64,000 nt of DNA from the NCBI RefSeq assembly GCF_014251275.1, contig NZ_CP059183.1, positions 124,001 to 188,000 of the forward strand, in the 5' to 3' direction. The stretch comes from Blattabacterium cuenoti (GTDB taxonomy: Bacteria; Bacteroidota; Bacteroidia; Flavobacteriales; Blattabacteriaceae). Position numbers and translations under genes: made by a program. Each line of letters begins with the position of its first letter. The stretch's first letter is position 1. Below the pieces are notes generated by a model. That model ran no database searches. It was not told the DNA's origin and saw nothing but the letters and a program-made list of their open reading frames with translations. This document shows positions 55,361 to 64,000 of the stretch, one piece after another.

Positions 55361-56728
55361 TTACATTTTTCTTTTATCAAAAATTTCCGAAATAAAATTT
55401 TTTATCAAATCTTTTCCAGAATTAGTTTTAATTTTTTTCATAATTTTGTTTATATCTTTGAATTGTTTCAAAAAAAAATTAATTTCATCTAAAGAAATTC
55501 CTGATCCTTTTGAGATTCTTTTTTTTCTGCTTATATCTGAAAGTATTTTTGGATTTTTTCTTTCATAAGGAGTCATAGAAAAAATAATAGATTCCATTTT
55601 TTTAAAAGATTTGTTATCAATTTCCCTGTTTTTTTGTGGTAAATATTTATCAACTCCTGGAATCATTGAAATTATATTTTTAATATTTCCTATTTTTTTT
55701 ATTTGCTTTATTTGTTCTAAAAAATCATTAAAGTCAAAACGATTTTTTGACATTTTATGATAAATTTCTTTTGTATTTTTTTCATTGAACTGTTCCTGAA
55801 CTTTTTCTACTAAAGAAATTATATCTCCCATACCTATAATACGATTAGCTATTCTATCTGGATGAAAAATTTCTATATCTTCTATTTTTTCTCCATTGCT
55901 AATAAATTTTATAGGCTTATTAATAATACTAGAAATAGTTATTGCTGCCCCGCCCTTACTATCTCCATCTAATTTTGTCATTACTATTCCGTCAAAATTT
56001 AATGATTCATAGAAAGATTTAGCAGTATTTATAGCATCCTGTCCTGTCATAGAATCTATAACAAATAAGATTTCATTTGGATTAGAATGTTTTTTAATAA
56101 TTTTTATTTCTTTCATCATAATTTCATCAATAGCTAACCTACCTGCAGTATCAATAATTACTACATCTTTCTTCATATCAAATGCATAATCAATAGATTT
56201 TTCTACAATATTTGCAATGTGATCATGATCATAGCTATTTATTTTTTCTAAAGAAAAAACAGGAACACAAATTTTTTTTGCAAGAAAATTTAATTGATCA
56301 ACTGCAGCTGGTCTATGAATATCTGCTGCAACTAATAAAGGGGAATAACCTTTTTTTTTCAAAAAAAAAGATAATTTAGAGGAAAAAGAAGTTTTTCCAC
56401 TACCTTGTAATCCACAAATTAAAATAATAAAAGGAGTTTTGTAAATATTAAGTTCTACATTTTTTCCTCCCATAAGAGTTACTAATTCATCATATACTAT
56501 TTTTATAATAAGTTGTCTTGGATTTAAAGAAGTTAAAACTTTTTTACCAATAGATTTTTCTTTTATTTTTTTTATAAATTTTTTAACAATTTTATAGTTA
56601 ACATCTGCATCTATAAGTGCTCTTCCTACTTCTTTTATAGAAGATGCAAGATTAATTTCTGTAATTTGATGATTACCTTTTAAAACATTAATAGCTTTTT
56701 GTATTTTGTCCTGTAAAGTTTTAAACAT
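55361..56728 (-). CDS. ffh: Signal recognition particle protein Ffh (SRP54)
   Basis: SRP GTPase that delivers nascent membrane proteins to the translocon. N domain residues 1-95; G domain with P-loop GLQGSGKTS (106-114), ADIHRPAAVDQL, IDTAGRLAID, TKLDGDSKGGAA; helical M domain from about 300 with the RNA-binding SDISRKKRISKGSGIS. It has 455 residues. The M domain is lysine/isoleucine-rich with comparatively few methionines. The 4.5S RNA gene was not found in the window. Confidence 0.96.
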   Translation of the reverse strand: MFKTLQDKIQKAINVLKGNHQITEINLASSIKEVGRALIDADVNYKIVKKFIKKIKEKSIGKKVLTSLNPRQLIIKIVYDELVTLMGGKNVELNIYKTPFIILICGLQGSGKTSFSSKLSFFLKKKGYSPLLVAADIHRPAAVDQLNFLAKKICVPVFSLEKINSYDHDHIANIVEKSIDYAFDMKKDVVIIDTAGRLAIDEIMMKEIKIIKKHSNPNEILFVIDSMTGQDAINTAKSFYESLNFDGIVMTKLDGDSKGGAAITISSIINKPIKFISNGEKIEDIEIFHPDRIANRIIGMGDIISLVEKVQEQFNEKNTKEIYHKMSKNRFDFNDFLEQIKQIKKIGNIKNIISMIPGVDKYLPQKNREIDNKSFKKMESIIFSMTPYERKNPKILSDISRKKRISKGSGISLDEINFFLKQFKDINKIMKKIKTNSGKDLIKNFISEIFDKRKM

Positions 56729-56741
56729 ATAAACAATTTTT

Positions 56742-58490
56742 TTACATTTTATCTACCATATCTATCCCTAATAAATTCATTCCATATTTTAATATATTAC
56801 CTGTAATACAAATAATAGTCATATTAGCATTACATTGAATAACATTTAAAGTATCTAATAATTTTTTATTTTGATATAAATTATTAAAACACTTAGATAC
56901 TTCATAAACATAATTTGCAACTAATGAAGGATTAAAATACATACATGATTTTTTTAATACTAAAGGATATTTACTAAGAATTTTTATTAAATTTTTTTCA
57001 TATGTATCTAATACTACATTTTTCCAATTAAAATTATTTTTTGTAGGAAATAATTTGAAAAATTTTCTTTCTAAAGAACGTATTCTAGAATAAGTGTATT
57101 GTACATATGTTCCAGTTCTACCTTTTAGGGAAATTGATTTATTTATATCAAAAGATATTTCTTTTTTTGGATCAACTTTAAGAAAATGATATTTCAATGC
57201 ACCTATTCCTATAATATTATAAGTTTTTTCATGAGTGTTTACTGAAGCCTTTTTCAAAAATTTTTTTTTTGCAATAGAAATAATTTCATTTATAATACTA
57301 TCTACTGTTACAACATTTCCTTCCCTGGATTTCATTCTACCACTAGGAAGTGTTACCATTTCATATGACAGATGATATAATTTATTTACCCAAATAAAAC
57401 CTAAACGTTTTAATATTGCAAATAGAGTTTTAAAATGATAATTTTGTTCTTTTCCTACTACATATACTAAATTATCTATTTTATATTTATTAAAACGTTT
57501 TACTGCATTTCCTAAATCTTGAGTAAGATATACAGATGTTTGATCTGATCTTAATAAAAGTTTATGATAAAATCCTTCTTTAGATAGATCAATCCAAACA
57601 GATCCATCTTTTTTTTTGAAAAAAATATTTTTTTCCAGACCTTTTTTAACAATATTTTTTCCAATTTCATAAATTTTACTTTCATATTCTGTTTTGTCAA
57701 AACTAATTCCAATCTTATGATAAGTTTTTTTAAATCCATCATAAACCCATTGATTCATTTTTTTCCAAATACTAATAGTATTTGTATCTTTATTTTCCCA
57801 TTTTATTAACAAATTTCTTGCATCTTTCAAAATTGAAACTTCGTTGTTATTTTTTACATTATTAATTTCTTCTTTATAAATCTTATCAAACAAATTGTAA
57901 TATTTTCCTACAAAATGATCACCTTTTAATGAACAGTCATTAGGAGTTTTACCTTTTCCAAATTTTATCCAAGCTATCATAGATTTACAAATATGTATTC
58001 CTCTATCATTGATAATTTGTGTCCTTATTATATTATGTCCAAACATTTTTAATATTTTAGAAATAAAGACGCCTATTAAACAATTTCTTAAATGACCTAA
58101 ATGAAGTGGTTTATTAGCATTAGGAGAAGAATATTCTACCATTATTTTTTTAGGATTTTTTATTTTAAGATTATAAAAATTTGAATTTAACATTATATTA
58201 ATAAGATTAACATAATAATTATCTTTAAAAATAAAGTTTAAAAATCCTTCAACAATGTAAAATTTAACATATCCTTTTAATTTTTCTTTTACATAACTAC
58301 CTATTATAGACCCTACTTCATTTACAGGTTTTTTTAATTCCTTAGATAAGGAAAATAAAATTAAAGTAAGATCTCCTGAATGATCTTTATTTGTATACTT
58401 AAAATCCAATTTTTTATAAACAGGAAATTTATATAAATCATATAATAATTTTTTAACTAATTCTTCTACTAATTGAAAATAATCATTCAT
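56742..58490 (-). CDS. argS: Arginyl-tRNA synthetase
   Basis: Class I synthetase charging tRNA-Arg. The HIGH box is HLGH in ANKPLHLGHLRN; the KMSKS equivalent is GRMKSREGNVV; the C-terminal DALR anticodon-binding domain spans about 460-582 (TGTYVQYTYSRIRSL). It has 582 residues, normal. It lies 13 bp after ilvE and 13 bp before ffh on the minus strand, probably one transcript. Confidence 0.96.
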   Translation of the reverse strand: MNDYFQLVEELVKKLLYDLYKFPVYKKLDFKYTNKDHSGDLTLILFSLSKELKKPVNEVGSIIGSYVKEKLKGYVKFYIVEGFLNFIFKDNYYVNLINIMLNSNFYNLKIKNPKKIMVEYSSPNANKPLHLGHLRNCLIGVFISKILKMFGHNIIRTQIINDRGIHICKSMIAWIKFGKGKTPNDCSLKGDHFVGKYYNLFDKIYKEEINNVKNNNEVSILKDARNLLIKWENKDTNTISIWKKMNQWVYDGFKKTYHKIGISFDKTEYESKIYEIGKNIVKKGLEKNIFFKKKDGSVWIDLSKEGFYHKLLLRSDQTSVYLTQDLGNAVKRFNKYKIDNLVYVVGKEQNYHFKTLFAILKRLGFIWVNKLYHLSYEMVTLPSGRMKSREGNVVTVDSIINEIISIAKKKFLKKASVNTHEKTYNIIGIGALKYHFLKVDPKKEISFDINKSISLKGRTGTYVQYTYSRIRSLERKFFKLFPTKNNFNWKNVVLDTYEKNLIKILSKYPLVLKKSCMYFNPSLVANYVYEVSKCFNNLYQNKKLLDTLNVIQCNANMTIICITGNILKYGMNLLGIDMVDKM

Positions 58491-58503
58491 AAAAGATTTT
58501 TTT

Positions 58504-59565
58504 TTAAAAACCTCTTTCTATTTTTACTCTCCACCCAAATGGATCATATGATAAATTATGCTGTATGTCTAATAATTTTTTCCTTAAACGAATAGATAAT
58601 CTTTCAACTTCTGGTAAATTAGGAAAACTAAAAATAGTATTTTTATAACTAATTGATTCAAAAAAATTTATTACTACTGCTGTTCCACAACCAAATGCTT
58701 CTTTTAATTCACCTTTTTTTAAACTTTCTATTATTTCTGATACTTTTATATTTTTTTTTTCTACAGTAACGTTTTCTTTTTTAGAAAGAGAAATAATACT
58801 ATCACAAGTAATTCCACTCAATATACTATCACTTTCCTTTGGAGTTATTAATTTATCCTTAATCAAAAAAAAAACATTCATAGTCCCAGATTCTTCTATT
58901 TTTGTATGAGTATTAGAATCTGTCCATAACACTTGGTCAAATCCTTCTTTATTTGCTATTTTTGTAGGATAAAAAGAAGATGCATAATTACCAGATGCTT
59001 TAGTAAATCCTATTCCACCTGGAGCGGATCTACTATATTTTTCTTCTATTTTTATTTTTAGAGGTTTTTTATAATAAGAATCAACAGGAGTTGATATAAC
59101 AATAAACATGTATTCTTCAGCAGGTTTAGCAGATAAAATACCTCTAGTAGCTATTAAAAAAGGACGAATATACAAAGATTTTCCATAATTATTAGGGACC
59201 CAATCTCTATCTATGTCTATCAACTTTTTAATTCCATTTAAAAATATGTTTTTTGGAATTTGTGGCATTTCTAAACGTATTGCAGATCTATTAATTCTTT
59301 TAAAATTTTCTTCTGGACGAAATAAAAAAACTTCTCCTTTTTTATCTTTATATGCTTTCATCCCTTCAAATACTGATTGTCCATAATGAAAAACAAGAGT
59401 AACAGGAGATAACATAATATCACTAAATGGTTTTATAACTGAATTTTTCCACTTTCCATTTTTGAATTCTGAACAAATCATATGATCTGAATAATAATTT
59501 CCAAAAGAAATATTATTAAAATCTACTTCTTTAATTCTTGAATGCAAAATTTTTTCTATTTTCAT
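58504..59565 (-). CDS. ilvE: Branched-chain amino acid aminotransferase
   Basis: PLP fold-type IV transaminase interconverting leucine, isoleucine and valine with their 2-oxo acids. The 353-residue length fits the BCAT group (not the 300-residue E. coli form). Motifs: VFHYGQSVFEGMKAYK, SLYIRPFLIATRG, the PLP lysine in GGIGFTKASGNYA, and GTAVVI near the C-terminus. It follows the E1 dehydrogenase fusion by 7 bp, which links branched-chain amino acids to branched 2-oxo acid oxidation. Confidence 0.94.
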   Translation of the reverse strand: MKIEKILHSRIKEVDFNNISFGNYYSDHMICSEFKNGKWKNSVIKPFSDIMLSPVTLVFHYGQSVFEGMKAYKDKKGEVFLFRPEENFKRINRSAIRLEMPQIPKNIFLNGIKKLIDIDRDWVPNNYGKSLYIRPFLIATRGILSAKPAEEYMFIVISTPVDSYYKKPLKIKIEEKYSRSAPGGIGFTKASGNYASSFYPTKIANKEGFDQVLWTDSNTHTKIEESGTMNVFFLIKDKLITPKESDSILSGITCDSIISLSKKENVTVEKKNIKVSEIIESLKKGELKEAFGCGTAVVINFFESISYKNTIFSFPNLPEVERLSIRLRKKLLDIQHNLSYDPFGWRVKIERGF

Positions 59566-59572
59566 ATTTATA

Positions 59573-62032
59573 TCAATTATTATTTATCATTTTCAGTACT
59601 TTTTCTACAATGTTTTCAACAGAAGGTTTAGAAAAATAATCTCCATCTGATCCATAAGGTGGTCTATGTTCTTTAGCTGTTATAGTTTCTGGAGGACTAT
59701 CTAAATAATAATATCCTTTTTGTTCATCTAATATTTTTTGCAAAATATAAGCTGAAGCTCCACCAGGAACATCTTCATCTACAATTAACAATCTGTTAGT
59801 TTTTTTTAAACTTTTTACAATATTTTTTTTGTAATCAAAAGGTAACAAAGATTGGACATCAATTATTTCTACATAAATATTCATTTTATCCAATTCTTCT
59901 GCAGCTTCATTTACAATCCTCCAAGTAGATCCATATGTTACAATAGTAACATCTTTTCCATTTCTAGTAACTTCTATAACTCCAATAGGAGTTTTGAAAA
60001 TTCCTAAATTATAAGGTAACTTTTCTTTTATTCTATATCCATTTAAACATTCAATTACTAAAGCAGGATCATCTGATGATAATAAAGTGTTATAAAATCC
60101 AGCAGCTTTTACCATATTTCTTGGTACAAGAATTAATATACCTCTTAAATAATTAAGTATTCCTCCCATTGGTGAACCAGAATGCCATATTCCCTCTAAA
60201 CGATGTCCTCTTGTCCTAATAATAACAGGAGCTTTTTGTCCTCCTTTTGTTCTGTAATGTAAACAAGCAAGATCATCACTCATAATTTGTAAAGCATATA
60301 ATATATAATCAATATATTGAATTTCTACTATAGGGCGTAGTCCTCTCATAGCCAGCCCAATGGCTTGCCCAATAATAGTAGATTCTCTAATTCCAGTATC
60401 AAAAATTCTAATTTTTCCATATTTTTTCTGTAAACCTTCTAATCCTTGATTAACATCACCCATTTTACCTACATCTTCTCCAAAAATAATAAGATCAGGA
60501 TACATTTCTAACAATTTATCAAAATTTTCTCTCAATATTACTCTTCCATCAACAAAAATATTATCTTTTAAATTGTATAAAGGAAAAATTTCTTTAACTT
60601 TTTTATGTGAATTTCTTGAAATACTGTATAAATGAGAAGAATAATCTTCTTGCTCTTTATTATATTTTTTTTCAATCCACTTTTTTAAAAATTCTTTATG
60701 TTTACTTTTTACTTTATATGATAGATATAGAAATTTTCTTACCATAGAGAATATTGATCTTTTTGTATAAAAATTAGTATAATTATTTAGTTTATTAATA
60801 TTATTTTTTATATGTACTTTAATCCATTTTTTTCCATAATCTAAACAAGAATTATTAATTTTTTGAAAAATATATAACACTTCTTGTCTTATTTTATTAA
60901 TAGGTTTTTTAAAATCTTCCCAAGCTTTATTTTGTTCATTTTTAACGTATTCTTTAGCTTCAAAATCTATTTTATCTAAACAACAAACAGTAGCTATTTT
61001 AAATTTTTTATCTTTTTCATATTCAAAATTTAAAATCCAGTTTCTAAATTTTTTTATTCCATCGTTTTTAATTTCCCATTCTAAACGAATTTTTGATTTA
61101 TATCTTTCATGAGAAGAAGATGTTGAATGCCCTTGTGGTTGAGTTAATTTAGTTATATGTATAATTACCGGAACATGTTCATAACGAGCTATTTTTTCTG
61201 CTAACATATACTTTTGTATAAGTGTTATGTAATCTGATCCATTTACTTCAATAATTTCAATTCCCTTTTCACTTTTATTTCTATGAAATCCATACAATAG
61301 ATCGCTAATATTTTTTTTGGGAAACTGATATTTATTAGGAACTGATATTCCATATTCATCATCCCAAATAGAAATAATAATTGGAATTTGTAAAACTGCA
61401 GCAGCATTTAAAGTTTCCCAAAATAAACCTTCAGAAATACTTGCATTTCCAATAGTTCCAAATGCTATTTCATTTCCATTATTAGAGAATTTTTTATGTG
61501 TAATATTTAAATTATTTAATTGTTTATAAATTTTTGAAGCTTGAGCTAATCCTAATAATCTTGGCATTTGAGCAGCAGTAGAAGAAATATCAGCACTAGA
61601 ATTTTTACATTTTACAAGTTCTTTCCAACTTCCATCTTTGTTTAGGAATCTAGTGCCAAAATGAGATGTCATCATTCTTCCAGAAGAAGTAGGTTCTTCT
61701 TTTAAGTTTGAATTAGCATATAATTGTGAAAAAAAATTTTTTACAGTTAAAACACCTATAGCCATCATAAAAGTCTGATCTCTATAATATCCAGATCTTA
61801 TATCTCCATTTTTAAACACTTTTGCCATAGCTAATTGTGGAATTTCTTTACCATCTCCAAATATTCCAAATTTAGCTTTTCCGTTTAAAACTTCTTTACG
61901 TCCTAAAATACTAGCTTCCCGGCTAATTCTTGCTAACTTATAATCATTTAATATTGAATTTTTAAACAGACTAAAACTTATTTCTTTTCTTTCACCTTTA
62001 AAAAAAATATCTTTATATTTTTTATAATTCAT
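59573..62032 (-). CDS. 2-oxoacid dehydrogenase E1 component, alpha/beta fusion
   Basis: Thiamine-diphosphate decarboxylase of a 2-oxoacid dehydrogenase complex, most likely branched-chain (2-oxoisovalerate). Residues from about 30 to 460 are E1-alpha (FGDGKEIPQLAMAK, SGYYRDQTFMMAIG, the ThDP segment GNASISEGLFWETLN, and the SSSHERYK phosphorylation-loop region). Residues from about 485 on are E1-beta (FGEDVGKMGDVNQG, RIFDTGIRESTIIGQAIG, GGASAYILQ, and KEHRPPYGSDGDY). It has 819 residues; such long fusions are common in Flavobacteria. E2/E3 genes are not in the window. Pyruvate as substrate cannot be excluded. ilvE lies 7 bp downstream. Confidence 0.88.
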   Translation of the reverse strand: MNYKKYKDIFFKGERKEISFSLFKNSILNDYKLARISREASILGRKEVLNGKAKFGIFGDGKEIPQLAMAKVFKNGDIRSGYYRDQTFMMAIGVLTVKNFFSQLYANSNLKEEPTSSGRMMTSHFGTRFLNKDGSWKELVKCKNSSADISSTAAQMPRLLGLAQASKIYKQLNNLNITHKKFSNNGNEIAFGTIGNASISEGLFWETLNAAAVLQIPIIISIWDDEYGISVPNKYQFPKKNISDLLYGFHRNKSEKGIEIIEVNGSDYITLIQKYMLAEKIARYEHVPVIIHITKLTQPQGHSTSSSHERYKSKIRLEWEIKNDGIKKFRNWILNFEYEKDKKFKIATVCCLDKIDFEAKEYVKNEQNKAWEDFKKPINKIRQEVLYIFQKINNSCLDYGKKWIKVHIKNNINKLNNYTNFYTKRSIFSMVRKFLYLSYKVKSKHKEFLKKWIEKKYNKEQEDYSSHLYSISRNSHKKVKEIFPLYNLKDNIFVDGRVILRENFDKLLEMYPDLIIFGEDVGKMGDVNQGLEGLQKKYGKIRIFDTGIRESTIIGQAIGLAMRGLRPIVEIQYIDYILYALQIMSDDLACLHYRTKGGQKAPVIIRTRGHRLEGIWHSGSPMGGILNYLRGILILVPRNMVKAAGFYNTLLSSDDPALVIECLNGYRIKEKLPYNLGIFKTPIGVIEVTRNGKDVTIVTYGSTWRIVNEAAEELDKMNIYVEIIDVQSLLPFDYKKNIVKSLKKTNRLLIVDEDVPGGASAYILQKILDEQKGYYYLDSPPETITAKEHRPPYGSDGDYFSKPSVENIVEKVLKMINNN

Positions 62033-62147
62033 ATAAATATTATTTTTTTGTAGATTATAATATATAAATTTCCATTTATAAATTTCTTTTTTTAATTTTA
62101 AATTAAAATTTTAAGTCTTGTTTTTTTTCTAATATACAAAATGATAT

Positions 62148-62594
62148 ATGATAGAAAACTTATTTGGAAATATCACTTGTTCAATTATAAAACCAGATGC
62201 TATAGAAAGAAGATATATATTTCCTATTTTTTTTGAAATTTATAAAAATGGATTTCATATTATAGCACTGAAAATGATAAAAATATCTAAAAAATCTTTT
62301 GAAAAATTTTACGAAAAACACAAAAGTAAATATTTTTTTGAGTCTTTAATAAAATTTATGTCTTCTGGTCCTATAATATCAATGATTTTGAAAAAAAATA
62401 ATGCAGTAAAAGATTTTAGATTATTGATAGGAAATACAAATCCATTAATTGCAGAAAAAGGGACTATAAGAAATTTATATGCTACTTCTTTAGAAAAAAA
62501 TGCAATTCACGGATCTGATAGTAATATAAATGCAATCAGAGAGTGTAGATTTTTTTTTTCTAATGAAGAGATTTTTTATAAAAAAAACTTTTAA
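62148..62594 (+). CDS. ndk: Nucleoside diphosphate kinase
   Basis: Balances (d)NTP pools by transferring phosphate via a histidine. The catalytic H121 lies in KNAIHGSDS; the N-terminal SIIKPDAIERR and GNTNPLIAEKGTIR are standard. It has 148 residues. It is divergent from the E1 gene across 115 bp. A T10 run (62550-62559) near its end is in frame. An out-of-frame ATG lies 7 bp upstream of the chosen start. Confidence 0.95.
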   Translation: MIENLFGNITCSIIKPDAIERRYIFPIFFEIYKNGFHIIALKMIKISKKSFEKFYEKHKSKYFFESLIKFMSSGPIISMILKKNNAVKDFRLLIGNTNPLIAEKGTIRNLYATSLEKNAIHGSDSNINAIRECRFFFSNEEIFYKKNF

Positions 62595-62600
62595 AACATT

Positions 62601-63215
62601 ATGAAAAAAAGATTTTTAATAATTATTTCTTTTATTTTCATTTTTATACTAATAACTGGTTCATGGATAATAAAAATTTACAATAATTTAATAAGACTAA
62701 ATGAAAATATAAAAAACCAATGGGGTCAAGTAGAAAATGTTTATCAACGTAGATCAGATTTAATTCCAAACTTAGTAAATACAGTAAAAGGTTCTGCTTC
62801 TTTTGAAAAAGGAACATTAACTCAGATTGTAGAATCAAGAGCAAAAGCTACTTCTATTCATATTAATGCAGATAATTTAAGCCAAGATCAAATAAATAAA
62901 TTTCAAAAAGCACAGGAAAATTTAAATAATTCTATTGGAAAACTATTTTTTATAATGGAAAATTATCCAACATTGAAAGCAACACAAAATTTTTCTGAGT
63001 TGCAAAATCAATTAGAAGGTACTGAAAATAGAATAAATGTAGAAAGAAATAGATTTAATGATCAAGTAAACAACTTCAATACTTATAGGAATCAATTTCC
63101 AGAAATTATAATTTCCAATTTTTTTTCTAAATTTAAAGAAAAAGGTTACTTTAAATCTCAAATTAATGCTAATAAAACACCTATAGTAGATTTTTCAGTA
63201 ATTTTAGTAATTTAA
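62601..63215 (+). CDS. LemA family protein
   Basis: A 204-residue protein with an N-terminal membrane anchor (about 4-26) and an external helical domain. The family pattern NIKNQWGQVENVYQRRSDLIPNL with the following VKGSASFEKGTL, and later ENRINVERNRFNDQVNNFN, is unmistakable. Function is unknown. In Bacteroidetes lemA is usually followed by one or two TPM-domain genes, as here (9-bp gap). Confidence 0.92.
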   Translation: MKKRFLIIISFIFIFILITGSWIIKIYNNLIRLNENIKNQWGQVENVYQRRSDLIPNLVNTVKGSASFEKGTLTQIVESRAKATSIHINADNLSQDQINKFQKAQENLNNSIGKLFFIMENYPTLKATQNFSELQNQLEGTENRINVERNRFNDQVNNFNTYRNQFPEIIISNFFSKFKEKGYFKSQINANKTPIVDFSVILVI

Positions 63216-63239
63216 AGAAAATTAGTGACTTCATTCATA

Positions 63240-63974
63240 ATGAATATACTTATAAAAATTCTATTTATCATAATTCCAATAACAATAGTTAATGGACAGT
63301 TTAATATACCTAATCATAAACAAAATATAAGTCCTATTCAGGATTATTCTAATGTTTTGTCTAAAGAAGAATTGCATAATCTTAATAAAAAACTACTTAA
63401 TTATTTTAAAATAACATCTACAGAAATATTAATTATTCTTATTAGAGATCTTAACGGGGAAGATCCTAACGTAGTTGCATATAAATGGGGGGAAAGATGG
63501 AGGATAGGCCAGTTTTATAAAAATAATGGAATTGTTATACTTTTATCCATTAATGATAAAAAAATATCTATACAAAATGGATATGGAGTTGAGTCTTATT
63601 TAACTGATTTTTTAACTAAAAAAATTATAAATAACATTAAACCATATTTAAAAAATAATCTTTATTATGAAGCAATAGATAATTGTATTAATGATATATT
63701 CAAAATATTGAAAAACAATTTTGTTAATAAAAAACCATTGAAAAAAAAAAAACATAGTTTGATATCATGGATTTATGTTTTTGTTTTTTTTGTAATGATA
63801 TTTATATTTTATAAAAATGGAATGATTAATACTTCTTTGTTAAATACATTATTAATAACTAATTTATTCTTATCTAATAAAAATAATTTTTATGAAGAAG
63901 ATGAAGATGAATTTGATGGATTAGGTGGAGGGGGAAATTTCGGGGGTGGAGGTAGTAGTGATGATTGGAAATAA
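63240..63974 (+). CDS. TPM-domain (YgcG-like) membrane protein
   Basis: ATG 63240 gives 244 residues with a signal peptide (about 1-20, ILFIIIPITIVNG), a TPM domain (about 35-160: IQDYSNVLSKEELHNLNKKL, IGQFYKNNGIVILLSINDKK, IQNGYGVESYLTD), one or two membrane segments (about 178-215), and an acidic then Gly/Ser-rich tail (GGGGNFGGGGSSDDW). A GTG at 63225 is an upstream alternative. It is the usual partner of lemA; such tails may associate with the membrane or partners, but the function is unknown. The second TPM gene often seen in relatives, if present, lies beyond the window. Confidence 0.88.
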   Translation: MNILIKILFIIIPITIVNGQFNIPNHKQNISPIQDYSNVLSKEELHNLNKKLLNYFKITSTEILIILIRDLNGEDPNVVAYKWGERWRIGQFYKNNGIVILLSINDKKISIQNGYGVESYLTDFLTKKIINNIKPYLKNNLYYEAIDNCINDIFKILKNNFVNKKPLKKKKHSLISWIYVFVFFVMIFIFYKNGMINTSLLNTLLITNLFLSNKNNFYEEDEDEFDGLGGGGNFGGGGSSDDWK

Positions 63975-64000
63975 TAAATATATTATATATAACATTTAAT

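Noticed and set aside
1-64000. CRISPR arrays, insertion sequences, prophage, toxin-antitoxin or defence systems
   Set aside because: No regularly spaced repeats, transposase or integrase motifs, terminal inverted repeats or defence-type genes were seen; all genes are housekeeping or metabolic.

Overview
The window is strongly AT-rich, gene-dense DNA from a Bacteroidetes (flavobacterial) obligate endosymbiont. The best match from gene content is Blattabacterium, the cockroach fat-body symbiont. Support: AT-saturated codon use, no mobile elements, phage genes or CRISPR arrays, very short intergenic gaps, Bacteroidetes-type versions of several proteins (AccD without its zinc cysteines, an 800-residue-class E1 alpha/beta fusion, the Nif3 + coiled-coil 'zinc ribbon' pair), and a urease with fused gamma and beta subunits. 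The species call is inference; strain identity cannot be read from the window. Complete threonine synthesis argues against the most reduced lineages.

Layout. 1-7066: marC, a frameshifted rnpA, fbp, plsC, rnhA, a SpoU-type rRNA/tRNA methyltransferase, a frameshifted dCMP deaminase, tRNA-Leu(CAA), then urease ureC and ureAB on the minus strand. 7067-7427: the only gene-free stretch over 300 bp. 7428-12196: thrA-thrB-thrC. 12215-20543: thyA, prs, rplY, tadA, dedA, a tiny membrane ORF, aroB, gyrA, ruvB. 20608-35776: an almost complete purine block, purA-B-L-E-C-F-M-N-H-D plus guaA, all on the plus strand. 35787-41296: accD, fbaA, a RecB/AddA-like helicase, lipA. 41479-48893: nif3, a coiled-coil protein, a thioredoxin-like protein, a DHH phosphoesterase, the CCA-adding enzyme, tsaC-like, dapD, ruvX, def. 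48878-51256: thrS-infC-rpmI-rplT. 51286-55248: glpD-glpK-glpF. 55361-62032: an E1 dehydrogenase fusion, ilvE, argS, ffh. 62148-63974: ndk, lemA, a TPM-domain protein.

How it works together. Urease releases ammonia from host urea, and the amino-acid (thr, dap, aro, ilvE) and purine genes can use that nitrogen. GlpF/GlpK/GlpD feed glycerol carbon to dihydroxyacetone phosphate, and FbaA plus Fbp can carry it to hexose phosphate. Prs makes the PRPP that enters purine synthesis. thyA, ndk and the dCMP deaminase remnant belong to deoxynucleotide supply.

I did not find an undescribed multi-gene system. The most interesting signals concern genome decay and translation. Two conserved genes (rnpA and a dCMP deaminase) are each one base out of frame at A10/A11 tracts, with fully conserved sequence on both sides, which suggests transcriptional slippage. 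ThrRS lacks its TGS and editing domains. The RecB-like helicase lacks a nuclease domain. infC appears to start at AUU behind a rare, strong Shine-Dalgarno.
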